DNA of 64,000 bases, taken from Rhizobacter terrae (GTDB lineage: Bacteria > Pseudomonadota > Gammaproteobacteria > Burkholderiales > Burkholderiaceae_C). This document shows positions 8,762 through 19,100 of the stretch, one piece after another (the first letter of the stretch is position 1; the number at the start of each line of letters is the position of its first letter). The notes beneath the pieces were generated by a model. It worked only from the letters and a program-made list of their open reading frames with translations. It made no database searches and had not been told where the DNA came from. The stretch lies in assembly GCF_003852895.1 (NCBI RefSeq), contig NZ_QUSW01000008.1:248001-312000 (forward strand). The letters run 5' to 3'. The position numbers and the translations under genes are program-made.

Positions 8762-9910
8762 TTACATCGAGGTTTCAAGCATCTCGCGGTAGTCGTCGGC
8801 GGTCGCGATGCGCGGGTTCGTCTTGTGCGTGTGGTCCGCCAACGCACCGGTGATGATGCGTTCGAACATGTCTCGGGTGACGCCCATCGCCGACAGCCCG
8901 GCCGGCAGGCCCAGCCGGGCGTTCAAGGCGCGGATGGCCTCTGCCACCTCGGTGCCTTTCGAGTCGCAACTGCCGATGCCCACGGCGTGTGCCATGCGCT
9001 GCAGCCGGCGGTCCTTCACCATCGACTCGGCGCTCGCGTTGAACTTCACCACCGCCGGCAGGAACACCGCGTTCAAGGTGCCGTGGTGCAGGCGCGGGTT
9101 GGCGCCGCCCAGACTGTGGCTGAGCGAATGCACGCAGCCCAGGCCCTTCTGGAAGGCCATGGCCCCTTGCATGCTCGCGCTCATCATGTTCCAGCGCGCC
9201 TCCCGGTCGCTGCCCTGCAAGGTGGCGCGCTCGATGTTCAGGAAGCCGCGCTCCAGCCCATCCAGCGCGATGCCGTCGGCCGGCGGGTTCACCGCGCTGG
9301 CCATGAAGGTTTCCATGCAATGCGCGATGGCATCCATGCCCGTGGCGGCAGTGAGCAAGGGCGGCAGGCCCAGCGTCAGCTCCGGGTCGCAGATGGCCGT
9401 CTTGGGTACCAGGTGCCAGCTGTGGAAGCCGAGCTTGCGGCCGTCGTCCACGATGACGATCGCGCCGCGCGCCACCTCGCTGCCGGTGCCGGCGGTGGTG
9501 GGCACGGCGATGACCGGTGCCACCTTCTCGGTGATCTTCGGGCTGCCGCCCTCGATGGTCGCGTAGGTCTTCAGCGGCCCCTCGTGCGTGGCCGCGATGG
9601 CCACGCCCTTGGCCAGGTCGATGCTGGAGCCACCGCCCACCGCGATCAGCCCGTCGCAGCGCTCGCGGTGATACATCGCGGTTGCCAATCGCACTGCCGC
9701 TTCGGTGGGGTTGGACGGCGTTTCGTCGAACACCGCATGCGGCACCTCGCCCAATGCGGCCAGCGCCTTGCCGAGCACGCCGGCTGCACGCACGCCGGCG
9801 TCGGTGACCACGAGCGGCCGCTTCATGCCCGTGCGCTCGCATTCCTGCGGCAGCAGCTTCACCGCGCCGAAGTCGAGTTGCACCTGGGTGATGTAGTAGA
9901 TGAAAGCCAT
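8762..9910 (-). CDS. Iron-containing alcohol dehydrogenase
   Basis: A 382-residue group III alcohol dehydrogenase that interconverts alcohols and aldehydes with NAD(P). The nucleotide-binding loop is GGGSSIDLAKG; the metal region includes DAIAHCMETF (Asp and His ligands) and further histidines in GCVHSLSHSLGG and NPRLHHGTLNA, the usual Fe/Zn ligand positions. The reading frame extends upstream, but the ATG at 9910 gives the expected N-terminus (MAFIYYITQVQLDFGA). It is divergent from the esterase gene, with 88 bp between starts, so the two probably share a control region and perhaps a pathway. Substrate range is unknown. Confidence 0.9.
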   Translation of the reverse strand: MAFIYYITQVQLDFGAVKLLPQECERTGMKRPLVVTDAGVRAAGVLGKALAALGEVPHAVFDETPSNPTEAAVRLATAMYHRERCDGLIAVGGGSSIDLAKGVAIAATHEGPLKTYATIEGGSPKITEKVAPVIAVPTTAGTGSEVARGAIVIVDDGRKLGFHSWHLVPKTAICDPELTLGLPPLLTAATGMDAIAHCMETFMASAVNPPADGIALDGLERGFLNIERATLQGSDREARWNMMSASMQGAMAFQKGLGCVHSLSHSLGGANPRLHHGTLNAVFLPAVVKFNASAESMVKDRRLQRMAHAVGIGSCDSKGTEVAEAIRALNARLGLPAGLSAMGVTRDMFERIITGALADHTHKTNPRIATADDYREMLETSM

Positions 9911-9998
9911 GGCGGACAACCTGAATGAATGCGTCCGAGTATCCTCGCTGCTCCCTCCCTCGCACCACCCTGGTTTTCTCCGTCCTGGTGTTACCCGC

Positions 9999-10943
9999 GT
10001 GACTTCGACGACTCCCAAGCTCACCCCTCGCATGGCCGACGTGCTGGACAAGATCCGCCGCGCCAACCGCCCACCGTTCTATGCGCTCAGCGTGCCCGAG
10101 GCCCGCGAGGCCTACGTGGCCGCGTCGGAAATCCTCGAACTGCCGCGGGTGCCGCTGGCGCGGGTGGAAGAGCTGCGCATCCCGGCGGCCGACGGCTCGC
10201 CGCAGCCCGCGCGCCTGTACGCACCCTCGAACGAAGTACTGCCCGTGCTGCTGTACCTGCACGGCGGCGGCTTCACCATCGGCAACCTGGAGACGCACGA
10301 CAGCCTGTGCCGGCAACTGGCGCTGAGAAGCGGCGCGGCGGTGGTGGCCTACGAGTACCGGCTTGCGCCGGAGCATCGCTTCCCGATCGCGGTGGATGAC
10401 GGCTGGACGGCGATGAAATGGCTGTCCCAGCAGGCCCACGCGCTGGGCCTGGACGGCACGCGCCTGGCCGTGGGCGGCGACAGCGCAGGCGGCACCTTGT
10501 CGGCGGTGGCGGCCATCCATGCGCGCGACACCGGCCTGCCGCTGCGCCTGCAACTGCTCATCACGCCCGGCACAACCGCGCATGCGGACACGCCCTCGCA
10601 CCGCACCTTCGCCAGCGGCTACCTGCTCGAAGCCCAGGGCATCTCCTGGTTCTTCGACCACTACATCGACCCTGCCGACCGCGAGGACTGGCGCTTCGCG
10701 CCGCTGCTGGCCGACGACCTCGAAGGCGTGGCCCCGGCCTGCGTGATCCTCGCCGAATGCGACCCGCTGGTGGATGAAGGCGTGGCCTACGCCGACCGGC
10801 TGCGCGCCGCCGGCGTGATGGTGGACCTGGAGCTGTACCGAGGCGTCACCCACGACTTCATCAAGCTCGGGCGAGTGCTGCCCGAAGCCACGCATGCGCA
10901 GGAGGCCGCGGCCCATGCGCTCAAGAAAGCCTTCTCCCTTTGA
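9999..10943 (+). CDS. Alpha/beta hydrolase, hormone-sensitive-lipase (HSL) family esterase
   Basis: An alpha/beta hydrolase of about 314 residues. It shows the HSL oxyanion motif HGGGFTIGN, the nucleophile motif GGDSAGG, the acid residue in ECDPLVDEG and the catalytic histidine in GVTHDFIKLG. It should hydrolyse short acyl esters in the cytoplasm. The start is uncertain: GTG at 9999 gives VTSTTPKLTPRMADVLDKI and the ATG at 10032 gives MADVLDK; neither has a strong ribosome site. An upstream ATG at 9900 would overlap the divergent gene and was not used. It is followed after 19 bp by the thioesterase-acetyltransferase fusion, so these two form an operon. Confidence 0.85.
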   Translation: MTSTTPKLTPRMADVLDKIRRANRPPFYALSVPEAREAYVAASEILELPRVPLARVEELRIPAADGSPQPARLYAPSNEVLPVLLYLHGGGFTIGNLETHDSLCRQLALRSGAAVVAYEYRLAPEHRFPIAVDDGWTAMKWLSQQAHALGLDGTRLAVGGDSAGGTLSAVAAIHARDTGLPLRLQLLITPGTTAHADTPSHRTFASGYLLEAQGISWFFDHYIDPADREDWRFAPLLADDLEGVAPACVILAECDPLVDEGVAYADRLRAAGVMVDLELYRGVTHDFIKLGRVLPEATHAQEAAAHALKKAFSL

Positions 10944-10962
10944 CCCCCCGCACCCGAACCCC

Positions 10963-11820
10963 ATGAAGCGAGCAGAGTTCCGATTCGCCGACCGCATCCG
11001 CGTCCGCTGGGCCGAGATCGACGCACAGAAGATCGTCTTCAACGGTCACTACCTCACCTACATCGACACCGCGGTGGGCGCCTATTGGCGCGCGCTGGCC
11101 ATGCCCTACCAGGAGACCATGCAGTACCTGGGCGGCGACCTGTACGTGCGCAAGGCCACGCTGGAATACGAAGGCTCCGCGCACTACGACGACGTGCTGG
11201 ACGTGGGCATCCGCACCGGGCGCATCGGCACCTCGTCGATGGTCATCCACGCCGGCATCTTCCGCGCCGAAGAGCTGCTGGTCAGCGGCGAGCTGGTCTA
11301 CGTCTTCGCTGACCCGGCCACGCAGACCTCCAAGCCCGTGCCGCAGGAACTGCGCGACGTGCTGCAGGCCTTCGAGGCGGGCAAGCCGATGGTGGACGTG
11401 CGCGTGGGCTCGTGGAGCGAGCTCGGCAAGGAGGCCTCGGCCATCCGCACCGCGGTGTTCGTGCAGGAGCAGAAGATTCCCGCCGAAATGGAATGGGACA
11501 GTGCCGACGAGACCTGCGTGCATGCGGTGGCGGTGAACCACTTCGGCATGCCGCTGGCCACCGGCCGGCTGCTGGAGCACGTGCCGGGCGTGGCCAAGAT
11601 CGGCCGCATGGCCGTGGCCAAGAGCATGCGCGGCAGCCGCGTGGGCCGCAGCGTGCTGGAGGCGCTGATGCAGGTGGCACGCACGCAGGGCCAGCACGAG
11701 GTGGTGCTGCATGCGCAGACCTCGGCCGCGCCGTTCTACTCGCGCTCGGGCTTCGTGCAGCGCGGGCCGGTGTTCGAGGAGGCGGGCATCCCGCACGTGG
11801 AGATGGTGCGGGCCTTGTAG
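10963..11820 (+). CDS. Fusion protein: acyl-CoA thioesterase (4HBT) plus GNAT acetyltransferase
   Basis: A 285-residue two-domain protein. Residues 1-135 are a hotdog-fold thioesterase of the YbgC/FadM type (RIRVRWAEIDAQKIVFNGHYLTYID with the catalytic-type Asp, then LEYEGSAHYDDVLDVGIRTGRIG). Residues about 142-285 are a GNAT domain like ElaA (SAIRTAVFVQEQKIP, then IGRMAVAKSMRGSRVGRSVLEALM as the acetyl-CoA phosphate-binding region, ending ARTQGQHEVVLHAQTSAAPFYSRSGF). Both halves bind CoA thioesters: one would hydrolyse an acyl-CoA, the other transfer an acetyl group. The ATG at 10963 follows the esterase stop by 19 bp. The fusion may assist the esterase/dehydrogenase neighbourhood; the true substrate is unknown. 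Confidence 0.85.
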   Translation: MKRAEFRFADRIRVRWAEIDAQKIVFNGHYLTYIDTAVGAYWRALAMPYQETMQYLGGDLYVRKATLEYEGSAHYDDVLDVGIRTGRIGTSSMVIHAGIFRAEELLVSGELVYVFADPATQTSKPVPQELRDVLQAFEAGKPMVDVRVGSWSELGKEASAIRTAVFVQEQKIPAEMEWDSADETCVHAVAVNHFGMPLATGRLLEHVPGVAKIGRMAVAKSMRGSRVGRSVLEALMQVARTQGQHEVVLHAQTSAAPFYSRSGFVQRGPVFEEAGIPHVEMVRAL

Positions 11821-11907
11821 CCTGGGCGCATTCGCACTGTTGGGGATGGACACAAGGAGCCATCTGTTCCAGCATCGCCTTCCGAACGATCCGTCCCGGG
11901 AGGCAAC

Positions 11908-13110
11908 ATGGCCAAGACGCTCCTGTTCGTGCATGGAACCGGTGTCCGTGAAGATGGCTACAAGGCCAGTCTCGCGGTCATCGAACGGCAGCTCGGCCAA
12001 TGCGGCCTCGATGCGAAGGTGGCGTCCTGCCGCTGGGGCGAGAAGGTGGGTGCCAGGCTCAACTTCGACGGCGCCTCGATTCCCACCTATGGCGACTCAC
12101 GGGGCGTGGGCGTGTCCGATGCCGACAAGAACCGTGCGATGTGGTCCATGCTGCTGCAGGACCCGGGCTTCGAACTGGGCCTGCTGGCCGGTGCCACTGG
12201 CGAAAAGAAGGCCCAGCCACCCAATGCCGCGGCGCTCACCAACGCGCTGCTGGCCAAGTTCCACGACCTGATCAAGGCCGATGACCTGAAGCCTGAACTG
12301 GCGGCGCTCGGGCTGGACCGCTTCTGGCCCCGCGTGGTCACCGACATCGAGAAGTCCAAGGCTTTCGAGGCCGCGAAGACCAGCCCGCTGGCCGGCAAGC
12401 CCCCGCACCGTCTCGCGTTGGCCCATGCAGTGGTCGCGGCGCTGGAGAAGGAATCCTTCGAGTCCGGCGGCCCGACGCTGGATTCAGCCACGCGTGAAGC
12501 ACTCAGCCATCAGGTCGCACGCCGCCTGGGCGATGACGCACGCGGTGTGTTCAGCACACTGGCCTCGCCCTTCGTGGGCCTGGCGGAAAACATCGCCACC
12601 TGGCAGATCCGCCGCAAGCGCACCTCGCTGACGGACGCGACCTACCCCGCGGCGGGCGACATCCTCGTCTACCAGGCGCGCGGCGAGGCGATCCGCGGCT
12701 TCATCCGCGACGAACTGGCGAAGCTGCCCAACGACGAGGTGTTCGTCTTCGCCCACAGCCTGGGTGGCATCGCGTCGGTGGAGATGCTCATCGAGGACAG
12801 GCCCGGCAACGTGAAGGGCCTCATCACCTTCGGCTCGCAGGCACCGTTCTTCTACGAGATCGGCGCGTTGAAGACGCTGGACCTGGAGAAGACCCGCGAC
12901 CTGGCCGACAAGCTGCCATCGCACTTCCCGATGTGGCTCAACTTCTACGACCTGAACGACCCCTTGAGCTATGTCGGCGGCAAGATCTTCGGCAACCGCG
13001 TGTCGGACCACCAGGTGGTGAGCGACGAATCCTTTCCCGCCTCGCACAGCGCCTACCTGCACAGCAAGCCCATGTGGACGATGATCGAGGCCTGGGTGCG
13101 CAATGCTTGA
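11908..13110 (+). CDS. Alpha/beta hydrolase-like protein, first gene of the caspase/MoxR/vWA operon
   Basis: A 400-residue protein with LLFVHGTGVRED at the N-terminus (oxyanion His-Gly, strand 3 of the fold) and the serine elbow FAHSLGGIASVE with Ser284 at 282-287, followed by VKGLITFGSQAP, as in lipases and PGAP1-like esterases. A late HQVVSDESFPASHSAYL may supply the catalytic histidine. The middle (about 95-245) is helical and unrecognised. A GGGAGGC ribosome site precedes the ATG. Its stop codon overlaps the caspase gene start by 8 bp, so the two are translationally coupled. It may be an extra effector or a regulator of the conflict system; no specific function is known to me. Confidence 0.78.
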   Translation: MAKTLLFVHGTGVREDGYKASLAVIERQLGQCGLDAKVASCRWGEKVGARLNFDGASIPTYGDSRGVGVSDADKNRAMWSMLLQDPGFELGLLAGATGEKKAQPPNAAALTNALLAKFHDLIKADDLKPELAALGLDRFWPRVVTDIEKSKAFEAAKTSPLAGKPPHRLALAHAVVAALEKESFESGGPTLDSATREALSHQVARRLGDDARGVFSTLASPFVGLAENIATWQIRRKRTSLTDATYPAAGDILVYQARGEAIRGFIRDELAKLPNDEVFVFAHSLGGIASVEMLIEDRPGNVKGLITFGSQAPFFYEIGALKTLDLEKTRDLADKLPSHFPMWLNFYDLNDPLSYVGGKIFGNRVSDHQVVSDESFPASHSAYLHSKPMWTMIEAWVRNA

Positions 13111-15094
13111 AACGCCGCCGCAGCGCACGCTCGCACTGGTGGTCGGGATCGACCACTACGAGTACGGCGAGGACTGGCGCCTGCATGGTCCGGCCGCCGA
13201 CGCGCTGCGCTGCGTGGAGTGGCTCATCGACCGTGGCGTGCCCAAGGAGAACATCGCACTCTTCCTGTCCACCGAGAGCTGGAAGGACGCCGGTGTCATG
13301 CAGTGGGTTGCCAACCGGCAATGGCCGCAGGAGCGTGCCGCGACGCGCGATGACATCGTGCGTTTCGTCGACAAGGAACTGCTCACCCGCGCCCCGGACG
13401 CCGAAGCGCTCTTCATGTTCTGGGGCGGCCATGGGGTGATCGACGACTACGACCGGTCCAACTACCTCTACACCGAGGACGCTGCCGAAGGCCGCCCCTA
13501 CTGCATCTCCGCGCCCGACCTCATGGGCGCCTTGCATGGCTCGCGCTTCGAGCACTTTGCCGAGCAGGTGCTGGTGGTGGATGCCTGCGCGAACAAGTTC
13601 TCCGACACCGGCGAGGCCGCCAGGCCGGCGGTGGGCAATTTCGCCCGCACGTCCGTCAACAACGACATCAGGCAAGTCCAGATGTTCGCGGCATCGCCGG
13701 GCAACCTGGCCAGCAACGATACCCAGCGCGAGACGGGTCGATTTGCCGATGCCCTGTTCCGGGCGCTCAAGGCAGGCGAAGTACCGGGCTGGCCCGACTT
13801 CGAGCAAGCCTTCGACGACTCGCTGAGCGACGTGGATGCCAGTGAGCTGTTGCGCACGCAACAACCCTTCATGGTGATGGAGTGGCCCGGCAAGGCCAGG
13901 CGCCGCGCCGGCCGCGTGCCGGTGCGATCACGCACGGTGGAGGAACTGCTCAAGCTGGTGAACAAGGTTTCGCCCGCGCCGGCCTTGCTGTATCGGCTGT
14001 ACCTGCGTTCGCTGCCCGATGCCAGCCGTTCCATCGGCCACGTGGCCATCGAGAAATGGTTGCGAGACCTGGAGGACAAGCGGCCTCGGGAAGACAACTT
14101 CCCGTCGCCGCTGGTGGAGTTCGGCGAGCGGCTGGCGCGCGAGGCGAAGAGCGCCGAGATCGCCAGCTGGGTCGACACCGCCACCCGTGACAACGCGAGT
14201 GCCCGCCAGGCCCTGCGCAGCGCGCTCGATGCCGAAGCCCAGGGTCAGCGGCCGCGCGCCACGCTGTTCATCGAGGTCGACGCGCAGACTCAGGCCGAAT
14301 TGCGCTGGTGGATCCATGCGCCGGACCCGGCGCATTGCTCAGCCTTGCAGTCGGTGGCCGTCGACCTTTCGCTTCGCTCCGATGTCGCGACGCGTCTGGG
14401 CGCCATCACCGCCGAGGCTGAGCGGGTCGTCGGTCATCGCTACGACCTGATGGTGGGCATGATCGTGCCGGAGAAGCTGCTGCTGGCCGAGCTGGAGTCG
14501 CTGAAGGTGGCCTTCGAGGAAGACGGCTTGCCTGGCAAGCCCACGCCGCTGAACCGCCGGTATCCGGTCATCTTGCATTGGCACCGGCGGGCGAGGGCCG
14601 GGCAGGACGCCGCGGGCAAACCCATCAACGCCTGGCGGCAGGCGGTGACGGCGCTGGCGCCACGCTTCGAGGCCGGTGGCGGCGCCGATGTGATCTGGCT
14701 GGAGGCGCCCGACGACGAGGAGACCGATGCCTCGGCCATCGCCGCCGCCAAGCTGCTCAGGGCTGGCGGCACGGGCATCTGCGTCGGGCTGGGGCACCCT
14801 GCCGCGGGCGAGGGTGGCCTGCCACCGGAAGACATCCAGGGGTGCCTGCGTGAGGGCGTGCCGTGCTTCTTCTGGCTGGCCAAGCCGCCGGACGGTGCCC
14901 AGGACGTGCGCAAGCTCCTGTGCGACGTGTTCTCCAAGCAGGCTGCGCGCGAGGCGCCGCTGTCCATCGGCAAGCTTCTCAGGCTGGCCAAGGGCAGCGA
15001 CCCGCTGTCGTCCGTGCGCATCGTGTGGGACGAACCCGGCCATCTGCCATCCCTGCAGTCATTCCAGAACCCTTCGACGGGAGGACAGACATGA
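13103..15094 (+). CDS. Caspase-like protease with VMAP-type C-terminal region
   Basis: A 663-residue protein. Residues about 5-260 form a peptidase C14-like domain: RTLALVVGIDHYEYG, then the catalytic histidine in FMFWGGHG (His110) and the cysteine in VLVVDACANKF (Cys162), so it appears active. A helical segment (about 275-345) matches the size and place of an effector-associated domain. The remainder (about 350-655) resembles the C-terminal domain of vWA-MoxR-associated proteins, with LFIEVDAQTQAELRWWIH and, near the end, REGVPCFFWLAKPP. Its last four bases overlap the MoxR ATPase start. By analogy with known ternary systems, it would be the protease unleashed when the ATPase/vWA module senses a trigger. 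Domain names are from pattern recognition, not a search. Confidence 0.85.
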   Translation: MLETPPQRTLALVVGIDHYEYGEDWRLHGPAADALRCVEWLIDRGVPKENIALFLSTESWKDAGVMQWVANRQWPQERAATRDDIVRFVDKELLTRAPDAEALFMFWGGHGVIDDYDRSNYLYTEDAAEGRPYCISAPDLMGALHGSRFEHFAEQVLVVDACANKFSDTGEAARPAVGNFARTSVNNDIRQVQMFAASPGNLASNDTQRETGRFADALFRALKAGEVPGWPDFEQAFDDSLSDVDASELLRTQQPFMVMEWPGKARRRAGRVPVRSRTVEELLKLVNKVSPAPALLYRLYLRSLPDASRSIGHVAIEKWLRDLEDKRPREDNFPSPLVEFGERLAREAKSAEIASWVDTATRDNASARQALRSALDAEAQGQRPRATLFIEVDAQTQAELRWWIHAPDPAHCSALQSVAVDLSLRSDVATRLGAITAEAERVVGHRYDLMVGMIVPEKLLLAELESLKVAFEEDGLPGKPTPLNRRYPVILHWHRRARAGQDAAGKPINAWRQAVTALAPRFEAGGGADVIWLEAPDDEETDASAIAAAKLLRAGGTGICVGLGHPAAGEGGLPPEDIQGCLREGVPCFFWLAKPPDGAQDVRKLLCDVFSKQAAREAPLSIGKLLRLAKGSDPLSSVRIVWDEPGHLPSLQSFQNPSTGGQT

Positions 15095-16101
15095 CCACCG
15101 ACACCAACGACTGGCTCTTGTACCGAGGCGACAACCAGCTTCGCAGCGACTGGAAGATGCCTGACCCGCCACCCTGGCGGCCGCGGCGCGCTGACCCTGA
15201 ACTGGCAAAGCTGGGTGACAAGATCCGCTCGCCACTGTCGGCCAGTGCCATCGCCAAGGGCACGACCTACCAGTCCAACCCCGAGATCCGCCGAATGGTG
15301 AACGCTGCGCTGTACCTGCGGCGCCCGCTGCTCATCACCGGCGGGCCGGGCACGGGCAAGTCATCGCTGATCGACTCCGTGGCCTACGAACTCCAGCTTG
15401 GCGAACCCCTGCGCTGGCCAGTGACGTCGCGCAGCACCTTGCGCGATGCGCTGTACAGCTACGACGCCATCGGCCGTGCGCAGGCCAAGCGCGACGACAA
15501 GGACTCCGAGAAGGACCTCGATGTTGGCGACTTCATCGAGCTCGGGCCCTTGGGCACCGCCATGCTGCCGGCGATTCGGCCACGGGCCCTGCTCATCGAC
15601 GAGATCGACAAGGCTGACATCGATCTGCCCAACGACCTGCTCAACGTGATCGAGGAAGGGCGCTATCACATCCCCGAGCTCAGCCGCATCAAGAACAAGT
15701 CCGCGATGAACGTGCGCGGCTTCGGCGGCAACCAGGAAGTGGAGATCACCGGCGGGCAGGTCGACAGCCACGAATTTCCGTTCGTCGTGATGACGAGCAA
15801 CGGCGAGCGCGACTTCCCTGCACCCTTCCTGCGGCGATGCTTGCAGATGAAGATGCCCGATCCCTGCGACGACCCGATCCGCCTCAAGGCCATCGTCACC
15901 GCACATCTGGGCTCGCAGAAGATGAAGGACGCCACCAAGCTCATCGACAGCTTCGTGGCCAGAGCGCAGAAGGGCGAGAAACTCTCGGCCGATCAGCTTC
16001 TCAATGCGATCCAGCTCGTCATGGGGGCGCACGTCCTGAGCCCTGAAGACAAGACGAAGATGCTGGAGAGCCTGACCCTGGGGCTCGGCAGGAAGACCTG
16101 A
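15091..16101 (+). CDS. MoxR-type AAA+ ATPase of the conflict module
   Basis: A 336-residue ATPase with Walker A GGPGTGKS (84-91), Walker B LLIDEIDKAD (167-176), sensor 1 in FVVMTSNGERDFP and an arginine finger in APFLRRCLQ. This is the MoxR arrangement, lacking any protease or membrane part. The ATG at 15091 overlaps the caspase gene stop (ATGA), and the stop shares one base with the vWA gene start, so expression is tightly coupled. MoxR proteins remodel partners through vWA-domain proteins; here the partner is the 1608-residue product downstream. An insertion between the Walker motifs (about 130-150, charged) is a family-specific variation. The in-frame upstream extension lies wholly inside the caspase gene and was rejected. 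Confidence 0.92.
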   Translation: MTTDTNDWLLYRGDNQLRSDWKMPDPPPWRPRRADPELAKLGDKIRSPLSASAIAKGTTYQSNPEIRRMVNAALYLRRPLLITGGPGTGKSSLIDSVAYELQLGEPLRWPVTSRSTLRDALYSYDAIGRAQAKRDDKDSEKDLDVGDFIELGPLGTAMLPAIRPRALLIDEIDKADIDLPNDLLNVIEEGRYHIPELSRIKNKSAMNVRGFGGNQEVEITGGQVDSHEFPFVVMTSNGERDFPAPFLRRCLQMKMPDPCDDPIRLKAIVTAHLGSQKMKDATKLIDSFVARAQKGEKLSADQLLNAIQLVMGAHVLSPEDKTKMLESLTLGLGRKT

Positions 16102-19100
16102 TGCTCACCGAACTCGTCCGGCGCCTGCGTGTTGCCGGCCTTGGTGTGTCCATCGAGGAGTTGGAGGACATCCTCTGGCTGGCCGAGCGCTTGCCGGTAC
16201 CGGCCGAGGAGGCCGCGCCGGCCGATCCGGGCTCCGGTGACACCTCCGGCGACGACGTTCCACCCATCGAATCTCCCCTGGCTGAAGGCCAGGACGATGC
16301 AGCCCGGCTGGACCGCCAGGGCAAGACGGCCGGTGCGGCTGGTGATGAGGGCGCGTCCATCTACTCGGCCAAGATGAGCGGGACCGTCAGCGCCTCCGTA
16401 CTGCGCGTGCCGGGCGTTGCATCCACCGAACATCCCGAAGACCTGCGCCGCGCCTTGCAGCCCTTCGCCCGCCGCGTGCCGTCGCGCTGGCGCAGCACGC
16501 TCGACGAGGAGGAGACGGCAACCCAGGCAGCCGACACCGGCGTGTGGTGCCCGGTCTACAAGCCGGTGCGCGAGCGCTGGTTCGACCTGAGCGTGGTGAT
16601 CGAATCCTCGTCCTCCATGGCTCTGTGGGACGACACGCTCGATGAGTTCATGCGCCTGCTGCGCAACCAGGGCGGCTTCCGCAGCGTCACACGCTACTGG
16701 CTCGATGGTGCGACGGACGGCCAGGTTCTAGCCGACGACCGCAGCACGCCGGTGCCGATGTCGCGATGGGCCAGGAACGATCAGCCCCACATCATGCTGT
16801 TCGTGAGCGACGCAACGTCTGCGCGTTGGCGCAGCGGCCATGTGCATGCCTTCCTCTGCGAAGCGAGCGGCGCTGCGGCGGTGAGCTTGCTGCAGCCGTT
16901 GCCGCGTCGTTCGTGGCGCCACACGGCTGTGGGCGAGCCGGAGGTCTCGCTCTTCGCGGAGAAGGCCGGCGATGCGAACGCGCACATGAAGGCCTTGCTG
17001 CCCTGGTGGCTGGACGAAGGCGATGCCCGCCAATGCCTGCGCGTGCCGGTGATCGGCATGGACACCACCACCATCCGCCAGTGGGCGGGCACGATGACTG
17101 CGCGCGGAGGCGCGGCGGTGCCTGGGGTGCTGCTCGCGCCATTGCAGCCGGCAGTCCAGGCGAAGGCGCCTGTCGACGTCACGGCCGCTGAACGCGTGGC
17201 CCGCTACCGGGCGATGGTGTCGCGTGATGCCTACGAGCTGGCGGTGTTCCTCTCGGTGCCGGACCCGCTCACCATCCCGGTGATGCGGCTCGTGCAGCGG
17301 ACCATGCTGCCGGCCACCGGCACGGCGGAGCTGGCGGAGTTCTTCGTCGGCGGGCTGATCCGGCGCATGGATGACGGCACGGCCGGCGAAGGCTGCTACC
17401 GCTTCATCGACGGTGTGCGCGAGGAGCTCACCAAGTCGCTGCGGTACAGCGAGGAGGGCGAGATCCAGTTCCAGTTGAGGTCGGTCGGGAAGTTCCTGGT
17501 CGAGGAGGGCAGCGACGACCATGCCTTCGAGGCGTTCTTTCCCTCGCCGACGGGGCGGCATCGGATCACGCAGTGGAGCATGCCGTTCGCGGAGGTGTCC
17601 AGGCGGGCCCTGGCAGGGCAACTGCCCGCCGATGAGTCACTCCAGATGCAGGCCGTGCAGGAAGAACCCGACCGGGAAGCGAGGCCCAATGTCCTTCTGG
17701 AGATTCGCTACCTTGATGGCGATGGCTCGCTGTTCTACCTGAAGAACGAAGGCCGAGCGGGGGATGGAGGAGCGGGTTGGGGCATGAAGGTTTCGATGGA
17801 GTTGATCCAGTCGGTCGCCCGGCGTGCCATGGGCGATCCGGAGCAGTTGCAATACCACTCCGACCGCTTGGTGCCCCTGGAGCTGGCTGAAGAACTGGCC
17901 GAGGTATCGGGCACGCTGGTGCTGCTCGTCGAGTCGCAGCTGCAGTCCGTGCCGTGGGAGCTGCTGCTGTGGACGCGCCGTGGCCGGCGGCGCGAACTGG
18001 TGGCGCTGACCAAGCCGCTGGTCCGTGCGACGCGATCCATGTCGCCGCTGCTGTTCGTCGGGCAGCGGCCCTTGATGCTGGTCATCGGCGACCCGGCCGG
18101 CACGCAGCCCGATCTGCCGGCCGCGCAGGATGAGGCCACCGAGGTGGCCGGGCTCCTGCACCTGTTCTCGCGCACGCATGAGATCCGCACCGACCTCCGC
18201 AGCTCGCTGGGCGATCCGCGCAGCCTGCTGCGGCGCGAGCCCTTCAGGCTGCTGTTCCTGTCCGGGCATGGCGTGCGCCGTGTCGGCCCAAGCGGCGACG
18301 CGCAGGTCGGCCTGCAATTCGGCCAGGCAGACCTGCTGACGGTCGACGACATCCTAGTCCACCAGCAGCCACCGGAGATGGTCGTGCTGGCCGGCAACTA
18401 CCTCGCCGACATGGCGACGCAGCTGCTACATCGTGGCGTGTCCATCGTGCTTGCTCCTGTCGATGCGGTGGATGACCGCAATGACCAGCCCAAGCATTTC
18501 ATCGAAGGCATGGTCAAGGGCCTTGGAGCGGCGCAGGCCATGCTGGAGGCGCGCAAGGTCTGCTTTGAGCGGCGGGCCGGGGACAGCGACATCCGTTGGG
18601 GGCAGTACGCGCTGTTCGGGAATCCGGACTACCGGCTGGCGAGTGTCGACCAGCATTCCGATAGCGAGATTTCGGCAGTGGAAGAATCTGCCAGTTCGGA
18701 AGGAAAACCACTCAAGGCCGTCAACGATTCTGGGAAGGTCTTCGACGAAAGGGTTCGCCTCCTGTTTGAGGCTTGCATGCCGGTACCGAATCGTGGCACT
18801 TCATCTGGCGTGCATACAGCCGTATGGTTCGGTAGTGATCTGGCTCTGACCTGCGCGACGCGTTCGCCAGAGGGAGGGTTCTATTGGCGTGAGGAAGACT
18901 CGGCTCGACTGGCTGTTCAGGTATTCGCGCCGTGGGCAAGCATTCGCGCTCTCCGAGATGCCAGTGGCCCACGACGGCTATTCGCAGATGACGAGACAGA
19001 AGCGATCGCAAATCGCGAATGGCATGGTTCGCAGACGCAAATTCTCGCGTTGATCGATGACGGTCATCACTCGGGCAGACATATGCACCTTGCCGAGGCT

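Noticed and set aside
14863-15090. Longer start of the MoxR ATPase inside the caspase gene
   Set aside because: The 76 added residues are in an alternative frame of the caspase C-terminal region; the ATGA overlap at 15091 is the natural coupling point.
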